Both the position numbers and the translations under genes were made by a program. Shown here piece after piece: positions 1-7,917 of a stretch of DNA of 64,000 nucleotides. Within the stretch, counting starts at the first letter, position 1, and each line of letters starts with the position of its first letter. The notes beneath the pieces are model-generated. The model did no database searches and was not told the DNA's origin. It was given only the letters and a program-made list of their open reading frames with translations. The DNA comes from CAYVIB01 sp964451365 (lineage in GTDB: Bacteria; Pseudomonadota; Gammaproteobacteria; Pseudomonadales; Cellvibrionaceae), in the NCBI GenBank assembly GCA_964451365.1, contig CAYVIB010000004.1, forward strand, positions 131,357 through 195,356, given 5' to 3'.

Positions 1-340
1 AGGGTTTGGGTAGATGTTTATCCAGCATTTCCCGAATCGCCCGTTCGGGCTGCGCGCCGGCAAAGCCATCCACCGGCTGACCACCTTTCATCACCATCAC
101 GGTCGGCAGACTACGCACGCCGAACTGGGAGGTGATCATCTGTTGTTCATCGGCGTTGACCTTGGCCAGAAGGAATTGACCCGCATATTCCGCCGCCAGC
201 TTTTCCAGCACCGGCATCAACGCCTTGCAGGGAGCACACCAGTCGGCCCAGAAATCAATAACCACCGGGCGGGAGAAGGATTCTTCAATCAGCGTGGCCT
301 GGGCGTTTTCCGCTGTGACTTCAACTATATGTTCGTTCAC
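1..340 (-). CDS. cnoX: CnoX/YbbN-type thioredoxin-fold co-chaperone (partial, N-terminal part)
   Basis: The gene runs off the left edge, so only about 113 N-terminal residues are visible. They form a thioredoxin fold with the active-site motif WCAPC near residue 35 and the cis-proline stretch SLPTVMV. The following segment (QPVDGFAGAQPERAIREML) closely resembles E. coli YbbN/CnoX, a protein with a thioredoxin domain followed by TPR repeats that works with chaperones; the TPR part would lie outside the window. Unlike E. coli CnoX, which lacks a redox-active CXXC, this one keeps both cysteines, so thiol reduction is plausible. The start is GTG at 340 with an AGGAGA ribosome-binding site 5 nt upstream. 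A plain thioredoxin is the alternative if the TPR part is missing. Confidence 0.85.
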   Translation of the reverse strand, partial: MNEHIVEVTAENAQATLIEESFSRPVVIDFWADWCAPCKALMPVLEKLAAEYAGQFLLAKVNADEQQMITSQFGVRSLPTVMVMKGGQPVDGFAGAQPERAIREMLDKHLPKP

Positions 341-567
341 GCCTGTCTCCTCAAGAACGTCTGTACTTTATTACCGCGCCGCGCGCGGGAATCTTTCACC
401 AGAAGCCTATTATCTGGGCGTCTCCCCGTTTTGCAAGATGGGCACAATGCCAAACCGGTGCGGGGGCGTTCACAGTCGACACATTTTGGCGCGGCGAAAT
501 TCATATTTCTGACGCACAATCGTTCTAAGCTCCCCATTTGGCTTTTAAATCTGATAAATTTCGTCAC
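337..567 (-). CDS. Possible small Cys4 protein upstream of cnoX
   Basis: This is an open frame of 76 codons whose stop overlaps the cnoX start (GTGA), the spacing typical of co-translated genes. Its middle holds CVDC followed 12 residues later by CPSC, a pattern like a small zinc ribbon, and the C-terminus is rich in Arg and Lys. The true start may be the internal ATG at MNFAAP, giving about 55 residues. I do not recognise the family. The evidence is the overlap, the paired CXXC motifs and reasonable codon use. A chance open frame in a GC-rich region is a real alternative. Confidence 0.3.
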   Translation of the reverse strand: MTKFIRFKSQMGSLERLCVRNMNFAAPKCVDCERPRTGLALCPSCKTGRRPDNRLLVKDSRARRGNKVQTFLRRQA

Positions 568-792
568 CCTGTTTTCAGGCGGTACCGGTCTTGCATCGAA
601 TCAAAAAATTAATCTCTCAACCAGCGAGCATAATGGATACGCACCTCCCCTCTAAAATCTATAACTTTTACAAAGTCCACCTCCGGTTGAACACTATTCT
701 TTCATCATTCCATTGCAGGACCTATGGGCGGAGGCGCAATTGCACCCCATTCACTTTCACCAATTGGCTAGAAAACTATTAGGAGGATTTAT

Positions 793-1515
793 ATGAGCAG
801 ACTGGCACTTGTTACAGGAGGTACCCGTGGGATTGGAGAGGCAATTTCGGTACGACTAAAAAATGCCGGCTATAAAGTGGTTGCCAACTACGCCGGCAAT
901 GATGACGTTGCACATACCTTTAAGGAAAAGCACGGTATTCCTGTTATCAAGTTCGATGTATCCGACTTTGAGCAATGCGCGGAAGCGGTAGGTAAAATTG
1001 TTGCCGACATGGGAGCGATCGAAATTCTGGTCAACAATGCCGGTATCACCCGTGACAGCACCATTCACAAAATGACCCCGGAAAATTGGCAGGCCGTGCT
1101 GGACACCAACCTGGGCTCCTGCTTCAACATGTGCCGCAATGTCATTGAAAGTATGCGGGAGCGGGAATTCGGCCGCATCGTGAACATCGGCTCCATCAAC
1201 GGGCAGGCAGGTCAGTACGGCCAAGTGAATTACGCCGCGGCGAAGTCCGGCATTCATGGATTTACCAAGGCCTTGGCCCAGGAAGGTGCCGCCAAGGGCA
1301 TTACGGTAAACGCCATTGCGCCGGGTTATATTGCAACGGACATGGTCCGGGCCGTGCCGGAAAAAGTGCTGGAAAAAATTGTTGCCCGCATACCCGTTGG
1401 CCGACTGGGTGAAGCGGATGAGATTGCGCGTGGCGTGGAGTTTTTAGTAGCGGATGAAGCTGGCTTTATTACCGGCTCCACGCTTTCCATCAACGGCGGC
1501 CAGCATATGTATTAA
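793..1515 (+). CDS. phaB: Acetoacetyl-CoA reductase PhaB
   Basis: PhaB reduces acetoacetyl-CoA to (R)-3-hydroxybutyryl-CoA with NADPH, supplying monomer to the PHA synthase encoded nearby. The protein has 240 residues, the usual length. It is a short-chain dehydrogenase: the nucleotide-binding TGGTRGIG lies at 8-15, NNAG at 81-84, and the catalytic Ser134, Tyr147 and Lys151 are present. The C-terminal end SINGGQHMY is characteristic of PhaB rather than FabG. A strong AGGAGG ribosome-binding site sits 6 nt before the ATG. The gene is convergent with the phasin/phaR/phaC block on the other strand. No beta-ketothiolase (phaA) gene is seen in the window, so acetoacetyl-CoA must come from a thiolase encoded elsewhere. 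Confidence 0.93.
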   Translation: MSRLALVTGGTRGIGEAISVRLKNAGYKVVANYAGNDDVAHTFKEKHGIPVIKFDVSDFEQCAEAVGKIVADMGAIEILVNNAGITRDSTIHKMTPENWQAVLDTNLGSCFNMCRNVIESMREREFGRIVNIGSINGQAGQYGQVNYAAAKSGIHGFTKALAQEGAAKGITVNAIAPGYIATDMVRAVPEKVLEKIVARIPVGRLGEADEIARGVEFLVADEAGFITGSTLSINGGQHMY

Positions 1516-1598
1516 GCGTGATTGGCAAAGAGGGAAATTATCCCGCATTCCCAAAGGAGCGCCTGCTACTGGCGCGCATTGTTTGAACGCGCCGGGAT

Positions 1599-1630
1599 AA
1601 GGGCTTGGTATGCGATGCATACGAGCCCTT
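1599..1630. terminator. Hairpin between convergent phaB and phasin genes
   Basis: An inverted repeat AAGGGCT...AGCCCTT encloses an inner GTATGC/GCATAC stem with a GAT loop, giving about 13 paired bases with a small bulge. It sits between the ends of two convergent genes (stops at 1515 and 1644), so it could terminate both transcripts. There is no strong T-tract on either side. Confidence 0.55.
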
Positions 1631-1643
1631 TAGATCACATTCA

Positions 1644-2135
1644 TCAGGATTCGGAGGTGACTTCTGTCGCTTCTGTCGCTTCCTGTTTCGCTTCGGTCGT
1701 TACTTTTTTCGCCTGGTTGGTGGCTGCACGCCTGGCTTTTTTCGCCGTTTCGGAAACGTCCCGCGCGGCCTGATTGACATCTGAACGTGTCTCGGCGGTC
1801 GCTCTTTCCGCGAAATCACCGGCACTGGTCAACGAATCTTCATACAGTCCAATCAGTTTTTCCTGTGCTTCCGATAACAGGGCAAACGATTCTTTCGCAT
1901 TCTCGGTGAATTTTTCCTGCACAGCGCCCCAGTAAGACTGCTGCCAGTTCAACAGGGACTGAAAGTCCTTTTTGTCCGGTAAATCCCTGGAGTAATCCAT
2001 TCCCTTTTCCACCAAATCGTTAAAAAAGGCTGTCTGCTTTTCCCGCCAGTCATCCAGTGTCTGCATATTGATGGCAAACATTCTGTCCAAGGGTTTCATA
2101 ACGGACTCGGCTTGTTCAAAAAATTTCTGGTACAT
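1644..2135 (-). CDS. phaP: Phasin (PHA granule-associated protein), long form
   Basis: Phasins coat PHA granules and control their size and number. This 163-residue protein has the usual amphipathic helical phasin region over about residues 1-115: it begins MYQKFFEQAESVMKP and is rich in Gln, Glu and aromatic residues. The tail (about 115-163) is rich in Ala, Lys, Glu and Thr, resembling the histone-like or coiled tails of some phasins. It is paralogous to the shorter phasin just upstream: both begin with a KFFEQ segment and share a KDF...Q..Y...VQE segment. It lies downstream of that gene on the same strand but is separated by 235 bp holding a possible terminator, so it may have its own promoter. 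Confidence 0.85.
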   Translation of the reverse strand: MYQKFFEQAESVMKPLDRMFAINMQTLDDWREKQTAFFNDLVEKGMDYSRDLPDKKDFQSLLNWQQSYWGAVQEKFTENAKESFALLSEAQEKLIGLYEDSLTSAGDFAERATAETRSDVNQAARDVSETAKKARRAATNQAKKVTTEAKQEATEATEVTSES

Positions 2136-2250
2136 AGTGGTATCTTCCCGATTATTTACGCTTCATGGTCGTGAGTAAAACAGTTAGACACCGCAACGGA
2201 TATTTAACTGCATTCATTCGCATCGCATGCTTTTGCAAAAAACCGAATGC

Positions 2251-2280
2251 AAAAATAAAAACCCGAAACTACACCGGGCG
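2251..2280 (-). terminator. Weak terminator-like hairpin after the short phasin gene
   Basis: On the minus strand a short CCCG/CGGG stem (2262-2265 with 2275-2278) is followed directly by TTTTTATTTTT. The stem is only 4 bp, but the T-tract is good and the site lies between the two phasin genes. It may end transcription of the upstream phasin. Confidence 0.35.
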
Positions 2281-2370
2281 GATTTGTTGTCTTCCATGCC
2301 AAATAACGCCCGGAAACGGACCTTTCACTTCAACACCTGGTTACCGCTGTCCCTGACTTCGCCAAGAGCC

Positions 2371-2694
2371 TCAGGAGGAGGATGTCGGCACGGAATTCTT
2401 CAGGACGTCGCTTGCTTTTTCCTGGGTACTGGTAAAGATTTCATAGGCATCCGTCGATGCGGACATCAATCTTTCCTGAACACTTTCCAGGTAGGCTTTC
2501 TGGGTTTGGTAAACACCGGAAAAATCCTTTTGCGCGCTCAGTTCTTTCGCATAGGTTACGCTATCGTTCCACATGTCGTTGAACAGGGCTTTCTGCTTGT
2601 CGAATATCTGCTCCAAGGCCTTGGTGTTGATCGCGGCCAAATCGCTTACCGGCCTCATCGCGTTTTGTGATTGTTCAAAGAACTTGTCTAACAT
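2371..2694 (-). CDS. phaP: Phasin, short form
   Basis: This 107-residue protein is almost entirely phasin domain, beginning MLDKFFEQSQNAMRP and holding KDFSGVYQTQKAYLESVQE, which matches the same region of the neighbouring longer phasin. It lacks the charged C-terminal tail. It is expected at the PHA granule surface. A GGAGG ribosome-binding site precedes the ATG. Upstream is a well-formed sigma70 promoter bracketed by two copies of a TGC-rich near-palindrome, probably operators for the PhaR repressor encoded by the adjacent gene. Expression is therefore likely to rise when granules titrate PhaR. Confidence 0.85.
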   Translation of the reverse strand: MLDKFFEQSQNAMRPVSDLAAINTKALEQIFDKQKALFNDMWNDSVTYAKELSAQKDFSGVYQTQKAYLESVQERLMSASTDAYEIFTSTQEKASDVLKNSVPTSSS

Positions 2695-2716
2695 TTGAAC
2701 TGCCTCCTATAGTGGT

Positions 2717-2732
2717 TTGCTGCACTGCACAA
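2717..2732. promoter_or_regulatory. Candidate PhaR operator, promoter-proximal copy
   Basis: The 16-bp sequence TTGCTGCACTGCACAA is a near-palindrome that recurs almost unchanged exactly 60 bp further upstream. This copy lies just downstream of the -10 element of the short phasin gene, over the likely transcription start, where a repressor would block initiation. PhaR proteins are known to bind TGC-rich sites; assignment to PhaR here is inference from position and sequence type. Confidence 0.6.
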
Positions 2733-2741
2733 TTCCGCTTT

Positions 2742-2770
2742 AGTGTAAGGCTCCATTATGACAGCGTCAA
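2742..2770 (-). promoter_or_regulatory. sigma70-type promoter of the short phasin gene
   Basis: On the minus strand TTGACG (2765-2770) and TACACT (2742-2747) are separated by 17 bp, close to the consensus -35 and -10. The promoter reads toward the phasin start at 2694 and is bracketed by the two candidate PhaR operators. Confidence 0.65.
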
Positions 2771-2776
2771 TACAAA

Positions 2777-2792
2777 TTGCTGCGCCGCACAA
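2777..2792. promoter_or_regulatory. Candidate PhaR operator, upstream copy
   Basis: TTGCTGCGCCGCACAA differs from the promoter-proximal copy at two positions and lies just upstream of the -35 element. The 60-bp distance between copies places them nearly on the same helix face. Confidence 0.55.
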
Positions 2793-2826
2793 TGTTTGTT
2801 AGACAAATTTTTTATAAGGAAGGGAA

Positions 2827-3318
2827 TCAGTTATCCGGTTTTTCGCTATTGTCGTCGTCTTCATCCGTGGGCTTTTTATTGGAGCTGGTTTGAAAGCCCG
2901 GCGGCGTGGAAAAGGTTTTCCACAGGGCCATATTCTGTTCCATCATCTGGTTGAAGAACGACATGGGAGACTTTTCGATCAGATCCTGCATCACTCCCTG
3001 CATGGCATCCTGCCTTTCCAGGAAGAAGGCAATGCTCTGCTCGATGTACTGACGCATGAACTTCTGTGTATCGCTGCCATAGAACCGGATCAGTTGCTTG
3101 AGCACGGTCTGGGTCAGCAAGGACTGCTGGTCATTATTCTCCTGCTCGCTGATGATCTGGAGCAGGATGCTTTTGGTCAGGTCTTCACCCGATTTCGAAT
3201 CGATCACCTGGAATTCCTGGTGCTGCATTACCAGGGCTTTAATGGTTTCAAGATTGACGTACTGGCTCTTGGAAGTGTCGTAAAGGCGCCGGTTCGGGTA
3301 TTTGCGTATTGTTATCAC
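2827..3318 (-). CDS. phaR: PHA synthesis repressor PhaR
   Basis: PhaR is a DNA-binding sensor that also binds PHA granules; it represses phasin genes until polymer is present. The 163-residue protein starts with the family signature IRKYPNRRLYDTSKSQYVNL (N-terminal PHA accumulation regulator DNA-binding domain, about residues 1-62). The PHB accumulation regulatory domain follows (about 65-110, QLIRFYGSDTQKFMRQYIEQ). The C-terminus is acidic and probably disordered. It lies between phaC and the short phasin gene on the same strand, and the candidate operators at 2717-2792 are its likely target. Confidence 0.92.
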   Translation of the reverse strand: MITIRKYPNRRLYDTSKSQYVNLETIKALVMQHQEFQVIDSKSGEDLTKSILLQIISEQENNDQQSLLTQTVLKQLIRFYGSDTQKFMRQYIEQSIAFFLERQDAMQGVMQDLIEKSPMSFFNQMMEQNMALWKTFSTPPGFQTSSNKKPTDEDDDNSEKPDN

Positions 3319-3476
3319 TTTAAATTAATACCTCTGAATGTGAACACTGAATGGCAGGTCGGGATACCTCACCAAGTCGTCAAAGTATACTGATTGCGCC
3401 GCCATTCTGACAAACTGCCAGTCCTGGCCCGAACGGCACTTTCTTAAGCCCGTTTTGCTTTAAACGACGATGGTAG

Positions 3477-5333
3477 TCAGTCCCGGCCCCAGGCGTCCGC
3501 TGTAGCGTCGGCGGTTTCCGGTTCCCCGGTCGCTCCCCCGGCCGACTGTTCCAGCCGAACCTTGACATAACCGCCGGGCGCTTTTTCTATTGGTTTGTAG
3601 TTGCTGTTGCCGGGCTTGCGCGGCTGTCGCCGCTTGCCGGACCTTTCGCTCAACCAGCGGTCCCAATCGTGCCACCAGGAGCCTTTTATCTGCCTGGCCC
3701 CCTTGAGCCATTCGTCCGGGTCCTCCCCGCAAACCGGGTTCAGCCAGTGCGGATATTTGCCTCCACCTTCGGTGTCTCCGCCGGGGTTCACCACGCCCGC
3801 CACATGGCCGGACTCAGCCAGCACAAACCGCCGCTCACCGCCGAGGCAACTGGCGCTTTTAAACGCGGCCTGCCAAAGTACGATGTGATCCCCCATCGCC
3901 GCCAATGAATAGCTGGGGACGGTTATTTTTGCCAGATCGATGGGAACATCGCCTATGGTGATACCTCCCGGCTCCACAACGCGGTTTTCCAGATACATGT
4001 TGCGCAGGTAGTAAAGGTAGGTCTCCGCAGGGACATTGGTGGAATCGCTGTTCCAATAAAGAATGTCGAAGGGCATCGGGTCCTTGCCCTTGAGGTAATT
4101 TTCAATAAAGTACGACCAGAACAGGTTGTTTTCCCGCAACAGGCTGAAGCTCAGCGCCAGAACCCGCCCATCCATATATCCCTTGCCGATAACCGCCTGC
4201 TCGATTACCGGGTACATCTGTTCGGAAATGTAATTTCCCACTTCGCCCGGCAGGGAGAAATCAAACAAGGTGGTTAAAAAGCTGAGGGAATTGATGCGCG
4301 TATCCCCTTTTTCCACCAGGTACGCCTGGGCGATGCCCAGCAGCGTACCGCCAACGCAGTACCCCACCATATTGATTTCCTTGCCGCGGGATACATTCTC
4401 CACCACATCCAGCGGCGCCAGTACGCCCTCGCGGACGTAATCCTCAAAAGTCACTCCCGCACAGGTTTCGTCCGGGTTGACCCAGGACACGAGAAAGACG
4501 GTATACCCTCTGGCCACCAGCCAGCGGACCAGGGATTTTTCCTCCCCCAGGTCCAGGATGTAGTACTTGTTAATAAAGGGAGGAATAATCAGGAGGGGTA
4601 TCTGGTAAACACTCTCCGTTGTCGGCGCATACTGGATCAACTCGACCAGCCGGTTCCTAAAAATAACTTCGCCTGGCGTATTGGCAAGATCCTTACCCAG
4701 GGTGAAAGCATCCGGTTTAACCTGGGTAACCTTGAACGCTTCGGCTGGGCTGTTTTCCAAATCCCGCATAAAGTTGTCCATGCCACGGGCGAGATTTTTA
4801 CCTTCCGTTGCCAGAATCTCGCGGCAAACTTCCGGGTTGGTCAGAATGTAGTTGCTCGGCGCCAGGGAGTTCACAAACTGACGTGTGTAGAAACGCACCT
4901 GTTCTTCGGTTTTCCTGTCGTCATATTCGAATGAATCCACCAGTTGCTGAAGGTATTCCGCATTCAGCAGATAAGCCTGCTTGATGTAACTGAACATGGG
5001 ATTATCGTTCCAGTCCCTGTCCTTAAAACGCTGATCACCCTTGGGTTCGACAATCACCGGTTCAACTTCCTGCCCCATCATCGTCCGTGAAACGTTCTGC
5101 CACAACTCCTGTTGCTTTTCCAGGAACTGGAACTGCTGCTTGATAAAACGTTCGGGGTTGATCCGGATGGAGGGCATTTTCGGTGGTTGCACGGACGCAT
5201 CGCTGACCGGTACCGCTGAAGGTATTATCTGGTTCTGAAGGATGCGCTGTATGACATCCTTTGTCATTTCGTGAAATACGTCGTTGAACTTTTCCAGGTA
5301 CTGCAAGACTTCAGTTTTGTCTTCTGGTGTCAT
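3477..5333 (-). CDS. phaC: Class I poly(3-hydroxyalkanoate) synthase PhaC
   Basis: PhaC polymerises (R)-3-hydroxyacyl-CoA into PHA at the granule surface. The 618-residue length fits class I synthases. The lipase-like box GYCVGG (324-329) carries the nucleophile Cys326; Asp482 in GDHIV and His510 in ESGHVAGV complete the triad. The N-terminal helical region (about 1-230) includes the typical WNDNPMFSYIKQAYLL stretch. The C-terminal 50 residues are low complexity and basic, then acidic. A small protein gene lies 16 nt upstream on the same strand and phaR follows downstream, so the order small protein-phaC-phaR-phasin suggests a co-regulated block. Confidence 0.95.
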   Translation of the reverse strand: MTPEDKTEVLQYLEKFNDVFHEMTKDVIQRILQNQIIPSAVPVSDASVQPPKMPSIRINPERFIKQQFQFLEKQQELWQNVSRTMMGQEVEPVIVEPKGDQRFKDRDWNDNPMFSYIKQAYLLNAEYLQQLVDSFEYDDRKTEEQVRFYTRQFVNSLAPSNYILTNPEVCREILATEGKNLARGMDNFMRDLENSPAEAFKVTQVKPDAFTLGKDLANTPGEVIFRNRLVELIQYAPTTESVYQIPLLIIPPFINKYYILDLGEEKSLVRWLVARGYTVFLVSWVNPDETCAGVTFEDYVREGVLAPLDVVENVSRGKEINMVGYCVGGTLLGIAQAYLVEKGDTRINSLSFLTTLFDFSLPGEVGNYISEQMYPVIEQAVIGKGYMDGRVLALSFSLLRENNLFWSYFIENYLKGKDPMPFDILYWNSDSTNVPAETYLYYLRNMYLENRVVEPGGITIGDVPIDLAKITVPSYSLAAMGDHIVLWQAAFKSASCLGGERRFVLAESGHVAGVVNPGGDTEGGGKYPHWLNPVCGEDPDEWLKGARQIKGSWWHDWDRWLSERSGKRRQPRKPGNSNYKPIEKAPGGYVKVRLEQSAGGATGEPETADATADAWGRD

Positions 5334-5349
5334 TTATATTTGGTCCCGG

Positions 5350-5574
5350 TTATTTTTTGGCTTGATCAAAACGCTTCTGATACTGCTCAAACATTTTCTG
5401 GCTTTGTTCCGCCATATCCTGCCAAAACGCCATGATGTTGGCATCCTCGGAACCCGCTTTCGGCACAGACTGTAAAAACAGATTGATCATGGCTTTCTGC
5501 AGGGATTCGACATTGCCTTCGAAAAGCTCCAGCACTTCCTGTGGCGTCATATCCACCTCTATTTTGATCTTCAT
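5350..5574 (-). CDS. Small PHA-locus protein (DUF6489-like)
   Basis: This 74-residue protein begins MKIKIEVDMTPQEVLELFEG and resembles small proteins (DUF6489 type) often found beside phaC; I am not certain of the family number. After a short beta-strand and a TPQE turn it is mostly helical, ending in an amphipathic, Gln/Lys-rich helix (EQSQKMFEQYQKRFDQAKK) reminiscent of phasin helices. It is separated from phaC by only 16 nt and has a GGAAGAGG ribosome-binding site, so it is probably co-translated with the synthase. A granule-associated or synthase-partner role is inferred from context only. Confidence 0.7.
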   Translation of the reverse strand: MKIKIEVDMTPQEVLELFEGNVESLQKAMINLFLQSVPKAGSEDANIMAFWQDMAEQSQKMFEQYQKRFDQAKK

Positions 5575-5589
5575 TACCTCTTCCTCCGT

Positions 5590-6705
5590 TTACGACAGTA
5601 TCAGCGCCCCGCCGCACCGGGTAAAACGGGCATTCAACAAATTGCTTTCCCGGTTGAGCATGGCGCATAACCAATCAATATCATCCCCGGCGGCGTGTTG
5701 CAGGCGGAATTGTTTCATCCGCATCGGTATTATCGTCAGGTCGATCAATTCGCCGGTGACGGTGTCGATACCGGCGAAATACATTAACGATAAATAACCT
5801 TTGTACTGATTATACCCAGAGATTCCTTCGTAATCGTTAATCAGGTCTCCACAGCCGTAAAGGATCAACCCGCCATGGTGATTTTCGATCGCCTTGGCGT
5901 GGTGGGAGGAATGGCCGTGGACAATCGACACTCTCGCTTCATCAATCAGGCAGCGGGCAAAATGCCGATGACTCTCCGGTACGGCATAACCCCAATTGCC
6001 ACCCCAGTGGATGGATACGACCACGATATCGCCGGGATTCCGGTCGATTGAAATCCGATGGCAGATGTCCTGAACATTCTGCCCGGACAAGTCCGGCAAC
6101 AGGTTAATACCGGCCCGGTTCACCCCCGCCCGCCACGTTTCCGGCACACCACTGGACGTCAGGCAAAACGAGTACACCAGTACTCTGGCGTTTTTCACTT
6201 CACCGCGTACGCCGGTGCGGTGGATCAGCCGCGCCGGCTGCCGCGCTTCGGCCAGGTTGCATCCGGCGCCGGCCACGGCAATTCCCGCTGTTTTCAGTAT
6301 CGCCAGTGTGTCACCCAAACCGGCGTAATGCCAATCCAGAACATGGTTATTGGCCAGAATACAACAATCGATATTCGCCGCCACCAGGCAGGAAACGTTG
6401 TCCGGGTGCATGCGATAGTTGATACCTTTGTCCAGCCAGGGTTCACTGTTATTTGTAATGGCGGTTTCCAGGTTAATAATCCTGAAATCCGGGTTCATTT
6501 TTTGCAACACGGTCAACCCCTCGCCCCAGATATATTCGGGACCAACGACGCGGGGAATCGTGCCATTTACACGCTCGGCCAGCAGCACGTAGCCGCGCGC
6601 ATCCCTGACACAGGATTCATAAATTACCGGGTCGCATGCTGAAGGCATAATCTGGTCTATGCCCCGCCCGGTCATAACGTCTCCACTCAGGAACAGCGTA
6701 ATCAT
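5590..6705 (-). CDS. CapA-family metallophosphatase-fold protein
   Basis: The 371-residue protein belongs to the CapA/PgsA family, which has a calcineurin-like metallophosphoesterase fold. Visible motifs in order are GDVMTGRG near the N-terminus, NLETAIT, ANNHVLDW, SIHWGGNWGY and HGHSSHH, which supply the metal-binding Asp, Asn and His residues. Family members are linked to poly-gamma-glutamate capsule formation, but many are of unknown function and cytoplasmic. No signal peptide is evident, and no capB/capC genes are nearby. A GGGAGAG ribosome-binding site precedes the ATG. It lies 15 nt upstream of the small PHA-locus gene, so it may lead that transcript. It is divergent from the PRPP-synthase-like gene. 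Confidence 0.8.
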   Translation of the reverse strand: MITLFLSGDVMTGRGIDQIMPSACDPVIYESCVRDARGYVLLAERVNGTIPRVVGPEYIWGEGLTVLQKMNPDFRIINLETAITNNSEPWLDKGINYRMHPDNVSCLVAANIDCCILANNHVLDWHYAGLGDTLAILKTAGIAVAGAGCNLAEARQPARLIHRTGVRGEVKNARVLVYSFCLTSSGVPETWRAGVNRAGINLLPDLSGQNVQDICHRISIDRNPGDIVVVSIHWGGNWGYAVPESHRHFARCLIDEARVSIVHGHSSHHAKAIENHHGGLILYGCGDLINDYEGISGYNQYKGYLSLMYFAGIDTVTGELIDLTIIPMRMKQFRLQHAAGDDIDWLCAMLNRESNLLNARFTRCGGALILS

Positions 6706-6795
6706 TTCTCTCTCCCTCTTTTCGACCTTTTAGTTGCGTACAATGCAGCCGAAAAGGTTATAGTTTTATTTCTTTCCACCCCGGCGGAGACAGCT

Positions 6796-7785
6796 ATGGA
6801 AAATGTCAGGATCTTTGGCCTGTCCGGCAGCGAAGCACTTGCCGATGGTATGACATTTTATCTGGGCCTGCTGCGGGCACCGCACGAAGAACGCAATTTC
6901 GAGGACGGTGAACACAAGGCGCGCCCCCTGATTTCCGTGCGGGAATGCAATGTCTATATTGTGCACTCGCTTTACGGTGACAACCGGGAATCGGCCAACG
7001 ACAAACTTTGCCGGCTGCTGTTTTTTTGCGGCGCCTGCCGCGATGCGGGGGCGATCTCGGTCACCGTCGTGGCGCCTTACTTGTGTTACTCCCGCAAGGA
7101 TCGAAAAACCAAGGCGCGCGATCCCGTTATTACCCGGTATATTGCGCAGCTTCTGGAAAGTGTCGGCGTCGGGCGCGTTGTTACCCTCGAGGTGCACAAC
7201 CCGGCGGCTTTTCAAAACGCCTTTCGCTGCCTTACCGAACATATCGATTGTAACAACCTGTTTCTGGATCGCCTGATTGAACTCTTACCCGCGGGAAAAT
7301 TTGCCGTGGTTTCACCGGATACTGGCGGTGCGAAACGGGCGGAAATTTTTCGTCGAATGCTGGCACAAAAATGTAACAGCGAAGTGACGAGTGTGTTGGT
7401 TGAAAAATATCGCAGTCGGGGAGAAATTTCGGGCGATAAAATCGTCGGCGACGTCGCGGGCAGAACAGCAATTATTATCGATGATCTTATCGCCACCGGC
7501 GGCACCATGCTAAGGGCCGCCAGGGCGGCAAGGGAACGAGGCGCCGTCCGGGTTTACGCTATCGCTTCGCACGGTTTGTTTATCGATGATGCCAACACCG
7601 TATTCAGCGATCCGGTTTTCGACCGGGTGATCATCAGCAACAGTGTTCCTCCTTTTCGGCTCACCGAGCCGGCGACAAAAAATAAACTGGAGATTGTGGA
7701 CATTGCACCGCTGTTTGGCGAAGTTATCCGGCGTCTGCAATCGGGTGGCTCACTGGTGGAACTGCTGGACGGCGAATTTCAATAA
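6796..7785 (+). CDS. Ribose-phosphate pyrophosphokinase-like protein
   Basis: The 329-residue protein resembles ribose-phosphate diphosphokinase, which makes PRPP from ribose 5-phosphate and ATP. It carries the flexible-loop segment YSRKDRKTKARDPV and the PRPP-binding loop IIIDDLIATGGT in a phosphoribosyltransferase fold. It is diverged from housekeeping Prs: the N-terminal FGLSGSEALADGM replaces the usual FAGNSNPELA-type start, and insertions occur before the loop. It may be a second, specialised copy. A GGAG ribosome-binding site precedes the ATG. The gene is divergent from the CapA-like gene, with about 90 bp between the two starts. Confidence 0.8.
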   Translation: MENVRIFGLSGSEALADGMTFYLGLLRAPHEERNFEDGEHKARPLISVRECNVYIVHSLYGDNRESANDKLCRLLFFCGACRDAGAISVTVVAPYLCYSRKDRKTKARDPVITRYIAQLLESVGVGRVVTLEVHNPAAFQNAFRCLTEHIDCNNLFLDRLIELLPAGKFAVVSPDTGGAKRAEIFRRMLAQKCNSEVTSVLVEKYRSRGEISGDKIVGDVAGRTAIIIDDLIATGGTMLRAARAARERGAVRVYAIASHGLFIDDANTVFSDPVFDRVIISNSVPPFRLTEPATKNKLEIVDIAPLFGEVIRRLQSGGSLVELLDGEFQ

Positions 7786-7858
7786 CCGTTGATAGTCGTT
7801 TCGGTGTTTATCGCGGGAGCTTAATGTGCAAGGAGAATTCAATCGCGCTTCGGGGCTG

Positions 7859-7917
7859 GGTTGTAGTCAGGCCTGGTTGTAGTCAGCTTGGTTGTAGTCA
7901 GGTCTGGTTATAGTATG
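7859..7917. repeat. Short tandem repeat at the 3' end of the acidic protein gene
   Basis: Three near-perfect copies of GGTTGTAGTCAG, each followed by 3-4 variable bases, and a fourth degraded copy (GGTTATAGTATG) lie head to tail. On the minus strand each unit carries a TGA. The repeat overlaps the last codons of the 7898-8506 gene, so replication slippage here could move its C-terminus. Confidence 0.75.

Noticed and set aside
14..655. 213-codon plus-strand frame at the left edge
   Set aside because: It is antisense to the thioredoxin-type gene, whose motifs are clear, and then runs through noncoding DNA.
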